Source: Phytohabitans maris
GTDB taxonomy: Bacteria; Actinomycetota; Actinomycetes; Mycobacteriales; Micromonosporaceae
NCBI RefSeq assembly: GCF_031085175.1
Contig: NZ_JAVHUY010000034.1
Location: 1 to 64,000, forward strand
DNA length: 64,000 bases
Reading direction: 5' to 3'
The position numbers and the translations under genes were made by a program. Within the stretch, counting starts at the first letter, position 1, and every line of letters starts with the position of its first letter. This document shows, piece by piece, positions 19,320 through 26,771 of the stretch. Below the pieces are notes generated by a model that was given only the letters and a program-made list of their open reading frames with translations, had not been told where the DNA came from and ran no database searches.

Positions 19320-19411
19320 GGGCCGATTCTCGCGCACCGCCCTCCCCGCGCGGCGCCCACGCCGACCCGCCGGGACCTCCGCGCCGCGGGCCCGGGCGTG
19401 AGCGTGCGAGC

Positions 19412-20290
19412 CTAGGCGCGCATGGACGTGAGGGCGGTGGTGGCGGCCTGCTCGACGATCTCGATGCCCTTTTCCTGGGTGGCGTGGTGGTCGGAGAGGA
19501 CCGCCAGCAGCCAGTCGTGCCCCTCTTCGGCGATGCGACCGATGCTGTTGACCACCCAGAGACCGTCGTCGGCGGTGACCTGGACCCAGCCGTTCTTGAC
19601 CCAGACGCCGGACGCCCCCGTGGGCGCGGCGGCGGGCACGCCCCACCGCTGCTCGTCGACCACCTGGCCCATCAGGCCGAACAGGTAGCGCGCCGCGGCC
19701 GTCGACAGTGGACCGTCGGCGGTGGTGAGCGAGCGCAGCAGCCGCACCTGGTCGGCGGCGGTCGTCGTGGTGATGCCCCAGGCCGAGTTGGCCTTTGTCT
19801 CCTTCATCCCGAAGGTGGCATTCGCCTTGTTGAGCCCTGAAACGCCACCCACGGTCCGGAAGAGGCTGCTCGCCGCGTCGTTGTCGCTCACCGTGATCAT
19901 GTCGGTGGCGAGCGCCCGCTGCGTGGACGTGAGCGTGTCGTCCTCCAGCAGCAGCGCGGCGAGGATGTCGACCTTGACGATGCTCGCCGTGCGGAAGCGC
20001 CGCGTGCCCACCGACAGCCCTGCCCCGGTCGCCCGGTCGTAGAGCGCGACGCTGACCCGCCCGCCGTTGGCCTTGACGAACTTCTCCAGCGCCACCTTCG
20101 TCTCCGCCACCCGGTCGGGCGTCGGCGACGGGGTCGGTCTCGTGCTGGTGCCCGCACCCCCGGGCCCGGTGGTGGCTCCGGCGGGGCGATCAGAACGCAG
20201 TGTCACGACACCAGCACCAGCAGTAGCCAGGCCCGCGACACCGAACGCAGCGGCCAGGGAAAGCAACCCGCGTCGGGAGGTGGTCCTCAC
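19412..20290 (-). CDS. exported serine beta-lactamase-fold hydrolase (class A-like)
   Basis: 292 aa from GTG at 20290. A Tat-type leader (SRRGLLSLAAAFGVAGLA) is followed by a Pro/Thr-rich linker. The active-site motifs are Ser103-x2-Lys106 (TASIVKV) and Ser135-Asp-Asn137 (TVSDND). The usual KTG/KSG triad is KNG at 232-234 (WVKNGWV), and I do not see a clear omega-loop Glu166 equivalent (EPELN-type motif). It may therefore be a divergent beta-lactamase with weak activity or a related peptidase or penicillin-binding hydrolase. Its start overlaps the stop of the PEP-mutase-like gene (GTGA), so the two are likely co-translated. Confidence 0.82.
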   Translation of the reverse strand: MRTTSRRGLLSLAAAFGVAGLATAGAGVVTLRSDRPAGATTGPGGAGTSTRPTPSPTPDRVAETKVALEKFVKANGGRVSVALYDRATGAGLSVGTRRFRTASIVKVDILAALLLEDDTLTSTQRALATDMITVSDNDAASSLFRTVGGVSGLNKANATFGMKETKANSAWGITTTTAADQVRLLRSLTTADGPLSTAAARYLFGLMGQVVDEQRWGVPAAAPTGASGVWVKNGWVQVTADDGLWVVNSIGRIAEEGHDWLLAVLSDHHATQEKGIEIVEQAATTALTSMRA

Positions 20291-21132
20291 GTGTCAGTTG
20301 TACGCGCCCCGGCTGTGAGTTCGTTCAACGCCTGTACCTCCTCGTAGCTGACCAGGCCCTTCGCCGCCGACCCGGCCCGCGCGACCGCCGCGGCCGGCGC
20401 GGCGGCCGTCTCGACCGGCGCGGCCACCGCCGCCGCCGTCTCGACCGCCGCGGTCAGCGCGGCCCGGAAGAGCAGCGAGCCGGTGCTCACCCGCCGCACC
20501 CCGAGCGCCGCCAGCCGGTCGAGGCTCACTCCAGGTACATAAAGGACATTGAGCGGCACACCGGCCATCGCCACCAGCGCCCCGATGGCCGCGTCGCCGG
20601 TCACCCCCGGCACGAAGACCCCGTCGGCGCCGGCCTCCGCGTACCCCCGCGCCCTCCGCAGCGCCTCCTCCAGCGCCGCGGGGGTCGGCCGCCGCCGCCA
20701 GTGCGTGTCCGTGCGCGCATTCACAAACATCCCGGGTACGCGCGACTTGGCGGAGCCGATCACGGACTGCTGCTCGTCGATCGGGGCGAGGGTGCCGTCC
20801 GCCCGCCCGTCCTCGATGTTGACGCCGGCGACGCCGAGGCCGGCGAGCTCCGCCACGAGGTCGGCCACCTCGTCGGGGCGCTCGCCGAAGCCCCCCTCGA
20901 TGTCGACGCTCACCGGGCAGGGCAGCCGCCGCAGCCGCCGGGCGAGGTCCACCGTCTCGGCCCGGATCGCCCCGGTCCCGTCCACCTTCCCGGCGCCCGC
21001 CGCCACCCCGAGGCTCGTGGTACCGACGGCCGCGAACCCCCGTGCCGCGAGCGCGGCGGCCGACGCGTAGTCCCAGGCGTTGGGGAGCACGAGCGGCCGC
21101 TCCCCGTGGTGCAGCTCCCAGAAGGTCTCCAT
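20287..21132 (-). CDS. isocitrate lyase/PEP mutase superfamily enzyme, second copy
   Basis: 281 aa from ATG at 21132. Signatures are VLPNAWDYASAAALAARGFAAV, the metal site VSVDIEGGFGERP, GVNIEDG, MFVNARTDTHW and ADGVFVPGV. It belongs to the same subfamily as the protein at 10044-10874 and also lacks the isocitrate lyase KKCGH motif. The C-terminal ~45 residues are Ala/Val/Glu-rich low complexity (AAVETAAAVAAPVETAAAP) before a short helix. The substrate is unknown. It forms a two-gene unit with the beta-lactamase-like gene through a 4-bp overlap. Confidence 0.85.
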   Translation of the reverse strand: METFWELHHGERPLVLPNAWDYASAAALAARGFAAVGTTSLGVAAGAGKVDGTGAIRAETVDLARRLRRLPCPVSVDIEGGFGERPDEVADLVAELAGLGVAGVNIEDGRADGTLAPIDEQQSVIGSAKSRVPGMFVNARTDTHWRRRPTPAALEEALRRARGYAEAGADGVFVPGVTGDAAIGALVAMAGVPLNVLYVPGVSLDRLAALGVRRVSTGSLLFRAALTAAVETAAAVAAPVETAAAPAAAVARAGSAAKGLVSYEEVQALNELTAGARTTDT

Positions 21133-21213
21133 GGCCGCCGACGCTAAGCCCGAAACCCTTCGGCGCCCGCCGAAGTATCTCGGGCTCATCGTTTCTAGTA
21201 ACCTCCCCACGCC

Positions 21214-21269
21214 TGTGATCGAAGCTCCCTTCAAGTCGCTAGAACGACTTGGAGGGAGCTTCGATCACA
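21214..21269. repeat. long palindromic element, family A copy 1 (25-bp arms)
   Basis: Left arm 21214-21238 and right arm 21245-21269 pair over 25 bases with one G-T mismatch; the loop is CTAGAA. It is preceded by CCTCCCCACGC (21202-21212). The same element occurs at 59693-59748. Here the right arm is coding: it gives the last residues VIEAPSKSF of the dehydrogenase on the minus strand, and the TAG stop lies in the loop. Confidence 0.92.
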
Positions 21270-22258
21270 CGGGGCTCGATCTGGATCTTGCGGCCGACGC
21301 CTTCGCGGAACTGGGTCATCGCCTTCGCGTAGTCGTCGAGCGGGTAGCGGTGGCTGACGAAGACGTCGGCCGGGAGCAGGCCGCCGGCCCAGAGCTCGCC
21401 GGCCCGGTCGAAGCTGTGCAGCACCGCCATCGAACCGGTGATGGTGATCTCCTGGTTGTAGATCCGGTACGGCTCGATGACCGCGCGGGCGCCGTACGAC
21501 GCGACGCCGAACTGCAGGAACGTGCCGCCCTTGCCGACCCGGCCGAGCCCGTCGGTGATCGCCGCCTCCACGCCCGTGCAGTCGACGACCACGTCCCAGC
21601 CGCGCGGGGCGGTCAGCTCGTCGGCCGAGGTGACCGCGGCCGTGCAGCCGAGCAGCCGGGCGGTCTCCAGCCGGGCCGGGTTGATGTCCACCATGGACAC
21701 CGAGGCGGCGCCGGCCCGCTTGGCCAGCTCCATCATCATCAGCCCCATGGTGCCGGTGCCGTAGATGAGGTAGTGGTCGGCGAGCCGGCGGGGCAGCACG
21801 TCGAAGCCGCGTACCGCGCAGGAGAGCGGCTCGATCAGCGCGGCGTCCGCCACGTTGACCCCGTCGGGGAGGCGGAAGCAGTTGGCGACCGGGGCGAGCG
21901 CGTACTCGGCGGCCCCGCCGGGCTTGGTGACGCCGATCGCGTTCCAGTTCTCGCAGAGGTTGCCGCGGGCCCGCTTGCACTGGTAGCACTCTCCACAGTG
22001 CAGGGACGGGTCCACGGCGACCTGGTCCCCGACCGCGAGCTCGGTCACCGCGCTGCCCACCTCCACGACGCGGCCGGCGAACTCGTGGCCGGGGACGATC
22101 GGGTACGCCGGCGCGAACTCGCCGTCCATGATGTGCAGGTCGGTGCCGCAGATCCCGCACCCGGCCACCTCGACGACCACGTCGCGTGGGCCGGGCGTGG
22201 GGTCCGGCACCTTCTCGATCGCGATCTGCCCGGGGGTGACAACCACAGCGGCCTTCAC
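21239..22258 (-). CDS. zinc-dependent medium-chain dehydrogenase (polyol/L-iditol dehydrogenase-like)
   Basis: 339 aa from GTG at 22258, overlapping the permease stop (GTGA). Catalytic zinc ligands fit Cys in GCGICGTD and His in VPGHEFAG; the structural zinc loop is CGECYQCKRARGNLC. The NAD-binding motif is YGTGTMGLMMMEL. By family and operon it should oxidise a sugar alcohol brought in by the adjacent ABC importer. The last nine residues (VIEAPSKSF) are encoded by a repeated palindromic element rather than by family-conserved sequence, since the natural end would be near GRKIQIEP. The reading frame probably ran into an inserted element. Confidence 0.9.
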   Translation of the reverse strand: MKAAVVVTPGQIAIEKVPDPTPGPRDVVVEVAGCGICGTDLHIMDGEFAPAYPIVPGHEFAGRVVEVGSAVTELAVGDQVAVDPSLHCGECYQCKRARGNLCENWNAIGVTKPGGAAEYALAPVANCFRLPDGVNVADAALIEPLSCAVRGFDVLPRRLADHYLIYGTGTMGLMMMELAKRAGAASVSMVDINPARLETARLLGCTAAVTSADELTAPRGWDVVVDCTGVEAAITDGLGRVGKGGTFLQFGVASYGARAVIEPYRIYNQEITITGSMAVLHSFDRAGELWAGGLLPADVFVSHRYPLDDYAKAMTQFREGVGRKIQIEPRVIEAPSKSF

Positions 22259-23058
22259 TTGACAGCTCCCATCGACAGGCCCCGCACGAGCTGCTTCTGC
22301 GCCAGCCATCCGGCCAGCACGACGGGCAGGGACACCAGCGTGGCGGCGGCACAGAGCCGGGCCAGGAACAGCCCCTCGGAGGAGATGAACCCGACCAGGA
22401 AGATCGGCGCCGTGCCGGCGCGGGTCGCGGTCAGGTTGACCGCGAAGAAGAACTCGTTCCAGGAGAAGATGAAACAGATCAGCGCGGTCGCGGCCAGGCC
22501 GGGCGAGACGATCGGCAGCAGCACCCGCCGGATCGAGACGAGCAGCCCGGCGCCGTCCATCTCCGCGGCCTCCAGCACCGACGCCGGCACCTCCAGCAGG
22601 AACGAGCGCATCATCCAGATGGCCAGCGGGAGGTTCATGGCGGAGTAGAGGATCACCATGGTCCAGACGTTGTCGAGCATGCCGAGCTCCTTGACGACCA
22701 GGTAGATCGGGAGGAGCGCGGCGACGGCCGGCAGCATCTTGGTGGAGATGAAGAAGAACAGCGCGTCCCGCCACTTCGCCACCGGCCGCAGCGACAGGGC
22801 GTACGCGGCCGGGGTGGCCAGCACGAGCACGAGCAGCGTCGAGAAGAGGCTGGCCATCAGCGAGTTCAGCAGGTACGGCGTGAGGTCGCGGTCGAAGACC
22901 TGCCGGTATCCGTCCAATGTGGGCGTGAAGACCCAGGTGGGCGGGTTGGACGCGGCGTCGGCCTCGCGCTTGAAGCCGGTCAGCACCATCCAGAGCACCG
23001 GAAAGAAGAAGAACAGCCCGCACGCCCAGGCGAGGATCGTCCACGGTAGACGTCTCAT
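22255..23058 (-). CDS. ABC sugar/polyol transporter permease, MalG/SmoG type
   Basis: 267 aa, six membrane segments, starting at ATG 23058 inside the previous gene's stop (ATGA). The EAA loop that docks the ATPase reads EAAEMDGAGLLVSIRRVLLPIVSPG. The N-terminus LPWTILAWACGLFFFFPVLWMVLTGFK is typical of the CUT1-family second permease. It works with the permease at 23055-23987 and the lipoprotein at 23984-25342. No ATPase gene is in this operon; a shared MsiK-like ATPase encoded elsewhere is the usual solution in actinobacteria. Confidence 0.93.
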   Translation of the reverse strand: MRRLPWTILAWACGLFFFFPVLWMVLTGFKREADAASNPPTWVFTPTLDGYRQVFDRDLTPYLLNSLMASLFSTLLVLVLATPAAYALSLRPVAKWRDALFFFISTKMLPAVAALLPIYLVVKELGMLDNVWTMVILYSAMNLPLAIWMMRSFLLEVPASVLEAAEMDGAGLLVSIRRVLLPIVSPGLAATALICFIFSWNEFFFAVNLTATRAGTAPIFLVGFISSEGLFLARLCAAATLVSLPVVLAGWLAQKQLVRGLSMGAVK

Positions 23059-23987
23059 CTGGAGACCTCCATCTTGAACAGTCCGGAGATGACCCGCAGC
23101 GCGAACGTGGCGACCACGATCGTGCCGATCACCACGACGACACCGGCCGCGGCGGCCTCGCCGTACTCGAACTTGCGGAACGTGGTCAGGTAGATCTCGT
23201 ACGGCAGGTTGGTGGTCGCCGTGCCCGGCCCGCCCTGGGTGATGGTGAAGACCGCGTCGAACGTCTGCACCAGGTAGATCGAGCCGAGCAGGGCGCTGAG
23301 CTCCAGGTAGGGACGCAGGTACGTGAGCGTGACGTGCAGGAAGGTCTGCCACGCGGTGGCACCGTCCACCCGGGCCGCCTCGAGCGTCTCCAGGGACTGC
23401 GACTGGAGCCCGGCCAGGATGATCAGCATCATGAACGGCGTCCACTGCCAGACGAGCGTGGCGACGACCGCGACCATCGGGTACCGGGAGACCCAGTCGG
23501 TGTCACCGCCGAGGATCCCGTTGATCAGGCCGTACGCCGGGTTGTAGATGGCGTGCTTCCACAGCAGCGCGGCGGCCATCGGCATCACCAGGAACGGCGT
23601 GATCAGCAGCGTGCGCACGATGCCCCGGCCGGGGAACTTCCGGTCGAGCAGGATCGCCAGTCCTAGCCCGAGCAGCACCGACACGATGACCGCGCTCGCG
23701 GTCAGCACGACGGTGTTGAGGAGCGCGGCGCGCAGCCGCCCGTCGGAAAGTACGGTGCCGTAGTTGTCGAGCCCCACGAAGGAGCGTGACCCCGGCCGCA
23801 GCGCGTTCCAGCTCAATGTGGACAGGTAGAGCGTGACGAGGAACGGCACCTGCGTCACGACGATCGCGAAGACCAGCGCGGGCAGCAGCGGTGCCCGGCG
23901 GGACCACCGGTCCCGCCGGGAGGGCACCCGCCCGACCCGCCGTGTGGCGGGCCGAGCTGGTGCCTTCTCCAGCGTCGCGGAACTCAT
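23055..23987 (-). CDS. ABC sugar/polyol transporter permease, MalF/SmoF type
   Basis: 310 aa, with a basic cytoplasmic N-terminus, six membrane helices and the EAA loop LEAARVDGATAWQTFLHVTLTYLRP. It overlaps both its neighbours by ATGA, so lipoprotein, permease, permease and dehydrogenase form one tightly coupled translation unit. It is the first membrane component of a CUT1 importer, most similar in style to sorbitol/mannitol systems; the substrate is inferred from the adjacent polyol-type dehydrogenase. Confidence 0.93.
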   Translation of the reverse strand: MSSATLEKAPARPATRRVGRVPSRRDRWSRRAPLLPALVFAIVVTQVPFLVTLYLSTLSWNALRPGSRSFVGLDNYGTVLSDGRLRAALLNTVVLTASAVIVSVLLGLGLAILLDRKFPGRGIVRTLLITPFLVMPMAAALLWKHAIYNPAYGLINGILGGDTDWVSRYPMVAVVATLVWQWTPFMMLIILAGLQSQSLETLEAARVDGATAWQTFLHVTLTYLRPYLELSALLGSIYLVQTFDAVFTITQGGPGTATTNLPYEIYLTTFRKFEYGEAAAAGVVVVIGTIVVATFALRVISGLFKMEVSR

Positions 23988-25342
23988 TTCCGGTACTTCT
24001 CCGCGACGCCCTCGGCGAGCTTCTGCCCGTCGGCCAGGGCTTTCTCCACTGTGGTCTTCCCGGCGATCGCGGACGCCACCTCCTGCGACACCTTGGTACC
24101 GAGGTCGGCGAACTCGGGGATGCCGACGAACTGCACGCCGAGCGCGGGGCGCGGCTGCAGGCCCGGGTTGGTCGGGTCGGCCTCCTCGATCGCCTTGAGC
24201 GTGATGTCCGCGAACGCGGTGGCCGACTGCTTGTACTCGGGCAGGTTGTACGTCGAGGTGCGCTTGCCGGCCGGCAGCCGCGACCAGCCCAGCTTCTCGC
24301 CGACCAGCTTCTCGTACTCCTTGCCGGTCGCCCAGGAGATGAACTGCCACGCGGCGTCGGCCTGCTTGGTGGTCTTCGGCATCGCCCACGCCCAGGCCCA
24401 GAGCCAGCCGGACGCCTTGGTCTTGTTCACCGGCGCGTACGCGTAGCCGACCTTGCCGGCCACCTTGGACGCGGACGTGTCCTCCAGCGTGCCCGCGGCG
24501 GACGTCGCGTCGTACCACATCGCGGCCTTGCCCTGCCCGAACGTGTTGAGGCACTCGGTGAAGCCGGCCTGCGACGCGCCCGCCTCACCGTACCGGCGGA
24601 CGAGGTCCACATAGAACTTGGTCGCCTCGGTGAACTCCGGCGAGTTCACCTTGGGGGTCCAGTCCTTCTCGAACCAGGTGCCGCCGAACGTGTTCACCAC
24701 CGTCGTGAGTGGAGCGAAGACCTCGCCCCAGCCGGGCAGGCCGCGCAGGCAGATCCCGGCGACGCCGGCCCGCTTGTCGTTGAGCCTGGCGGCGAAGTCG
24801 GCGACCTGCTGCCAGGTGGGGCGCTCCGGCATCGTGATGCCCTTGGCGGCGAAGAGCTCCTTGTTCCACATCAGAAACGAGGACTCGCCGTAGAACGGGG
24901 CCGCGTACAGCTTTCCGTCCTCACCGGACAGTGACTTGACCATCGGCTGGAGCAGGTCGGCCTCGTCGTAGCCGGAGTCCTTGTCGGCGTACGACGACAG
25001 CTCGTGCAGCCAGCCGTTCTTCGCCCAGATCGGCGCCTCGTACGCCCCGATCGTGACCACGTCGTACTGCCCGCCCTGGGTGGCCACGTCCTGGGTGACC
25101 TTGTCGCGCAGCTCGTTCTCCGGGAGGATCGTGAACTTCACCGTGATGCCGGTCTCCTTGGTGAACGAGTCCGCGGTGAGCTTGGCGATGTCTTCCATCT
25201 GCGGGTTGCCGACCATCAGCGCGGTGATGGTCTTGCTCTCCCCATCACTGCTCGAGCCGGAGCCGCCGGCACCCGAGCAGCCGGTGGCGGCCAGCATCAT
25301 GACAAGTGCTGAAATACCAATAAATAAGGGGCGGCGTGACAC
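23984..25342 (-). CDS. extracellular solute-binding lipoprotein of the polyol ABC importer
   Basis: 452 aa from GTG at 25342, with GGGAGG upstream. The lipobox LAATGC places the lipid-modified Cys at about residue 22, followed by a Gly/Ser-rich tether. The body matches family 1 solute-binding proteins (ITVKFTILPENELRDKVTQDVATQGGQYDVV, AAFLDNK-like DKRAGVAGIC region). It captures the sugar or polyol outside the membrane for the two permeases that follow. It lies 33 bp after the DeoR gene in the same direction. Confidence 0.93.
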   Translation of the reverse strand: MSRRPLFIGISALVMMLAATGCSGAGGSGSSSDGESKTITALMVGNPQMEDIAKLTADSFTKETGITVKFTILPENELRDKVTQDVATQGGQYDVVTIGAYEAPIWAKNGWLHELSSYADKDSGYDEADLLQPMVKSLSGEDGKLYAAPFYGESSFLMWNKELFAAKGITMPERPTWQQVADFAARLNDKRAGVAGICLRGLPGWGEVFAPLTTVVNTFGGTWFEKDWTPKVNSPEFTEATKFYVDLVRRYGEAGASQAGFTECLNTFGQGKAAMWYDATSAAGTLEDTSASKVAGKVGYAYAPVNKTKASGWLWAWAWAMPKTTKQADAAWQFISWATGKEYEKLVGEKLGWSRLPAGKRTSTYNLPEYKQSATAFADITLKAIEEADPTNPGLQPRPALGVQFVGIPEFADLGTKVSQEVASAIAGKTTVEKALADGQKLAEGVAEKYRK

Positions 25343-25374
25343 GACAGACCTCCCGAAAAGCGATTCAGCGAAGC

Positions 25375-26148
25375 TCAGACCCGCAGCACCTGCGGGCCGA
25401 GCAGGGAGTAGCGGTGCGCCTCGGACGCGGGCAGTGACGCGTCCGTGACGATGGTCTCGAAGTCGGCGATCTCGGCGAAGCGGCAGAAGCTGCTCACCCC
25501 GAACTTCGTGTGCACCCCGGCGAACACCCGCCGCCGGGAGACGCGGACGACCTGCGACTTGACGTCGGCGACGGCCGGGTCGGGCGTGGTCAGCCCGTGC
25601 TCGCGGGAGATCCCGTTGGCGCCGACGAACGCCAGGTCGATGACGAAACCGGCCAGCATCGCGGTGGCCCAGTGGTCGACGGTGGCGAGCGTGCGCCCGC
25701 GCACCCGCCCGCCGAGCAGCAGGACGGTGGTGGCCGGGTTGGCGGCGAGGACCGCGGCGGTGCTGAGCGAGGCGGTGACCACGGTCAGGCTCCGGTCGCC
25801 GGGGAGCGCCTCGGCGATGAGCTGGGGCGTGAACCCCTCGTCGACGAAGATGGTCTCGGCGTCGCCCACGAGATCGGCGCAGGCGGCCGCGATCCGGCGC
25901 TTCTCCGGCACCCGGCGGGTGGTCCGCATCGCGAGGGTGGTCTCGAAACGGGCGGTCTCCACCGCGCGCGCCCCGCCGTGCGTACGCCGGACCAGGCCGT
26001 GCTGCTCCAGCGTGCGCAGGTCGCGCCGGATGGTCTCCGGTGCCACGGCGAGCTCGGCAGCGAGCTTGGCCACGTCGACGTCGCCGTTGCTGCGGGCCAG
26101 GACGAGGATGCGGTGCTGCCGCTCGTCGGCGTTCACCTGGTTCCCCAC
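25375..26148 (-). CDS. DeoR/GlpR-family transcriptional regulator of the polyol operon
   Basis: 257 aa from GTG at 26148; a GTG five codons later is an alternative. The DeoR winged helix is QHRILVLARSNGDVDVAKLAAELAVAPETIRRDLRTLEQHGLVRRTHGG, followed by the sugar-phosphate sensor domain (FVDEGFTPQLIAEAL, DLAFVGANGIS, FGVSSFCRFAEIADFETIVTD). Such regulators repress sugar and polyol catabolic operons until the phosphorylated substrate appears. It is the first gene of the operon and is followed by binding protein, two permeases and dehydrogenase, so it most likely regulates them and itself. Confidence 0.92.
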   Translation of the reverse strand: MGNQVNADERQHRILVLARSNGDVDVAKLAAELAVAPETIRRDLRTLEQHGLVRRTHGGARAVETARFETTLAMRTTRRVPEKRRIAAACADLVGDAETIFVDEGFTPQLIAEALPGDRSLTVVTASLSTAAVLAANPATTVLLLGGRVRGRTLATVDHWATAMLAGFVIDLAFVGANGISREHGLTTPDPAVADVKSQVVRVSRRRVFAGVHTKFGVSSFCRFAEIADFETIVTDASLPASEAHRYSLLGPQVLRV

Positions 26149-26383
26149 CCCCTCACTGCGTTTCCCGCTTCACCGGTCGGGTCGCGGACCGCGAAGCGAC
26201 AGTCCAGCCGCGCGTAACCAAGTTCTAACACCGGCGAAACGGTGTGAGCCGGTTCACAGCACGGGTTCCTGCGCCTGACTTTGCCCGTTCGGACTCACGG
26301 GAGCAACGCTTGCCCAAGGATTTTTCGGACATGCCCCTGAATTTCGGATGCCCGTTCGGGCGGCGTCGGTGCCCGTTCCATGC
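26149..26383. other. intergenic stretch upstream of the DeoR gene
   Basis: Holds the likely promoter of the DeoR-led polyol operon and the degraded downstream flank of the FecCD remnant. No other gene is supported. It is noticeably less GC-rich around 26220-26350 than its surroundings. Confidence 0.5.
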
Positions 26384-26745
26384 CCGGGTGCGGCGCCACT
26401 CGCGGGTGAGGAGCCAGGCCAGGTAGACGCCGCCGAGCGCGGAGGTGGCGAGCCCGACCGCGGTCAGGCCGGGCCCCGCCGACCGGGTCAGCCACCGCGC
26501 CACCCGCGGCGCCGCGAGCGCGACGAAGCGGTGTCGTCCCCCAACTCCAGCAGGGCCAGCTTCCGTCCATAGTGGAGCACCAGCAGCAGCACGGCCAGGG
26601 CGAGGGCGAGCGGCCGCACGTGGTCCCAGCGCCGGCCGTTCAGGCTGCCGATCAGCCACACCTGCCCGGAGAGCGTACGGCGGAACGCGATCCCGTACAC
26701 CAGCGCGAGCGCGGCCGTGGCGGCCGTCCCTCTCGCCATCCGCAC
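26384..26745 (-). pseudogene. decayed FecCD-family siderophore ABC permease
   Basis: Two pieces of a FecCD permease are recognisable in different frames. 26530-26745 encodes GQVWLIGSLNGRRWDHVRPLALALAV followed by ALLELGDDT, the central signature of the family. Directly after it, in another frame, 26384-26527 encodes RFVALAAPRVARWL and LGGVYLAWLLTREWRR, matching the later VGLVAPHIAR and C-terminal GGPYLLWLL regions. The N-terminal half and about 35 residues between the pieces are missing, so there have been deletions and a frameshift. It points divergently from an iron-box-controlled ABC exporter, which fits an ancestral siderophore uptake/export locus. Confidence 0.82.
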
Positions 26746-26750
26746 AACGG

Positions 26751-26769
26751 TTAGATTAGCCTCGCCTTA
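26751..26769. promoter_or_regulatory. iron box (IdeR/DmdR-type operator)
   Basis: TTAGATTAGCCTCGCCTTA matches 14 of 19 positions of the IdeR/DmdR consensus TTAGGTTAGGCTAACCTAA. It lies between the FecCD remnant and the divergent ABC exporter genes. It ends two bases before the ATG at 26772, so repression by iron-bound IdeR/DmdR of the exporter is likely. The consensus is established knowledge; function here is inferred. Confidence 0.78.
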
Positions 26770-26771
26770 CT

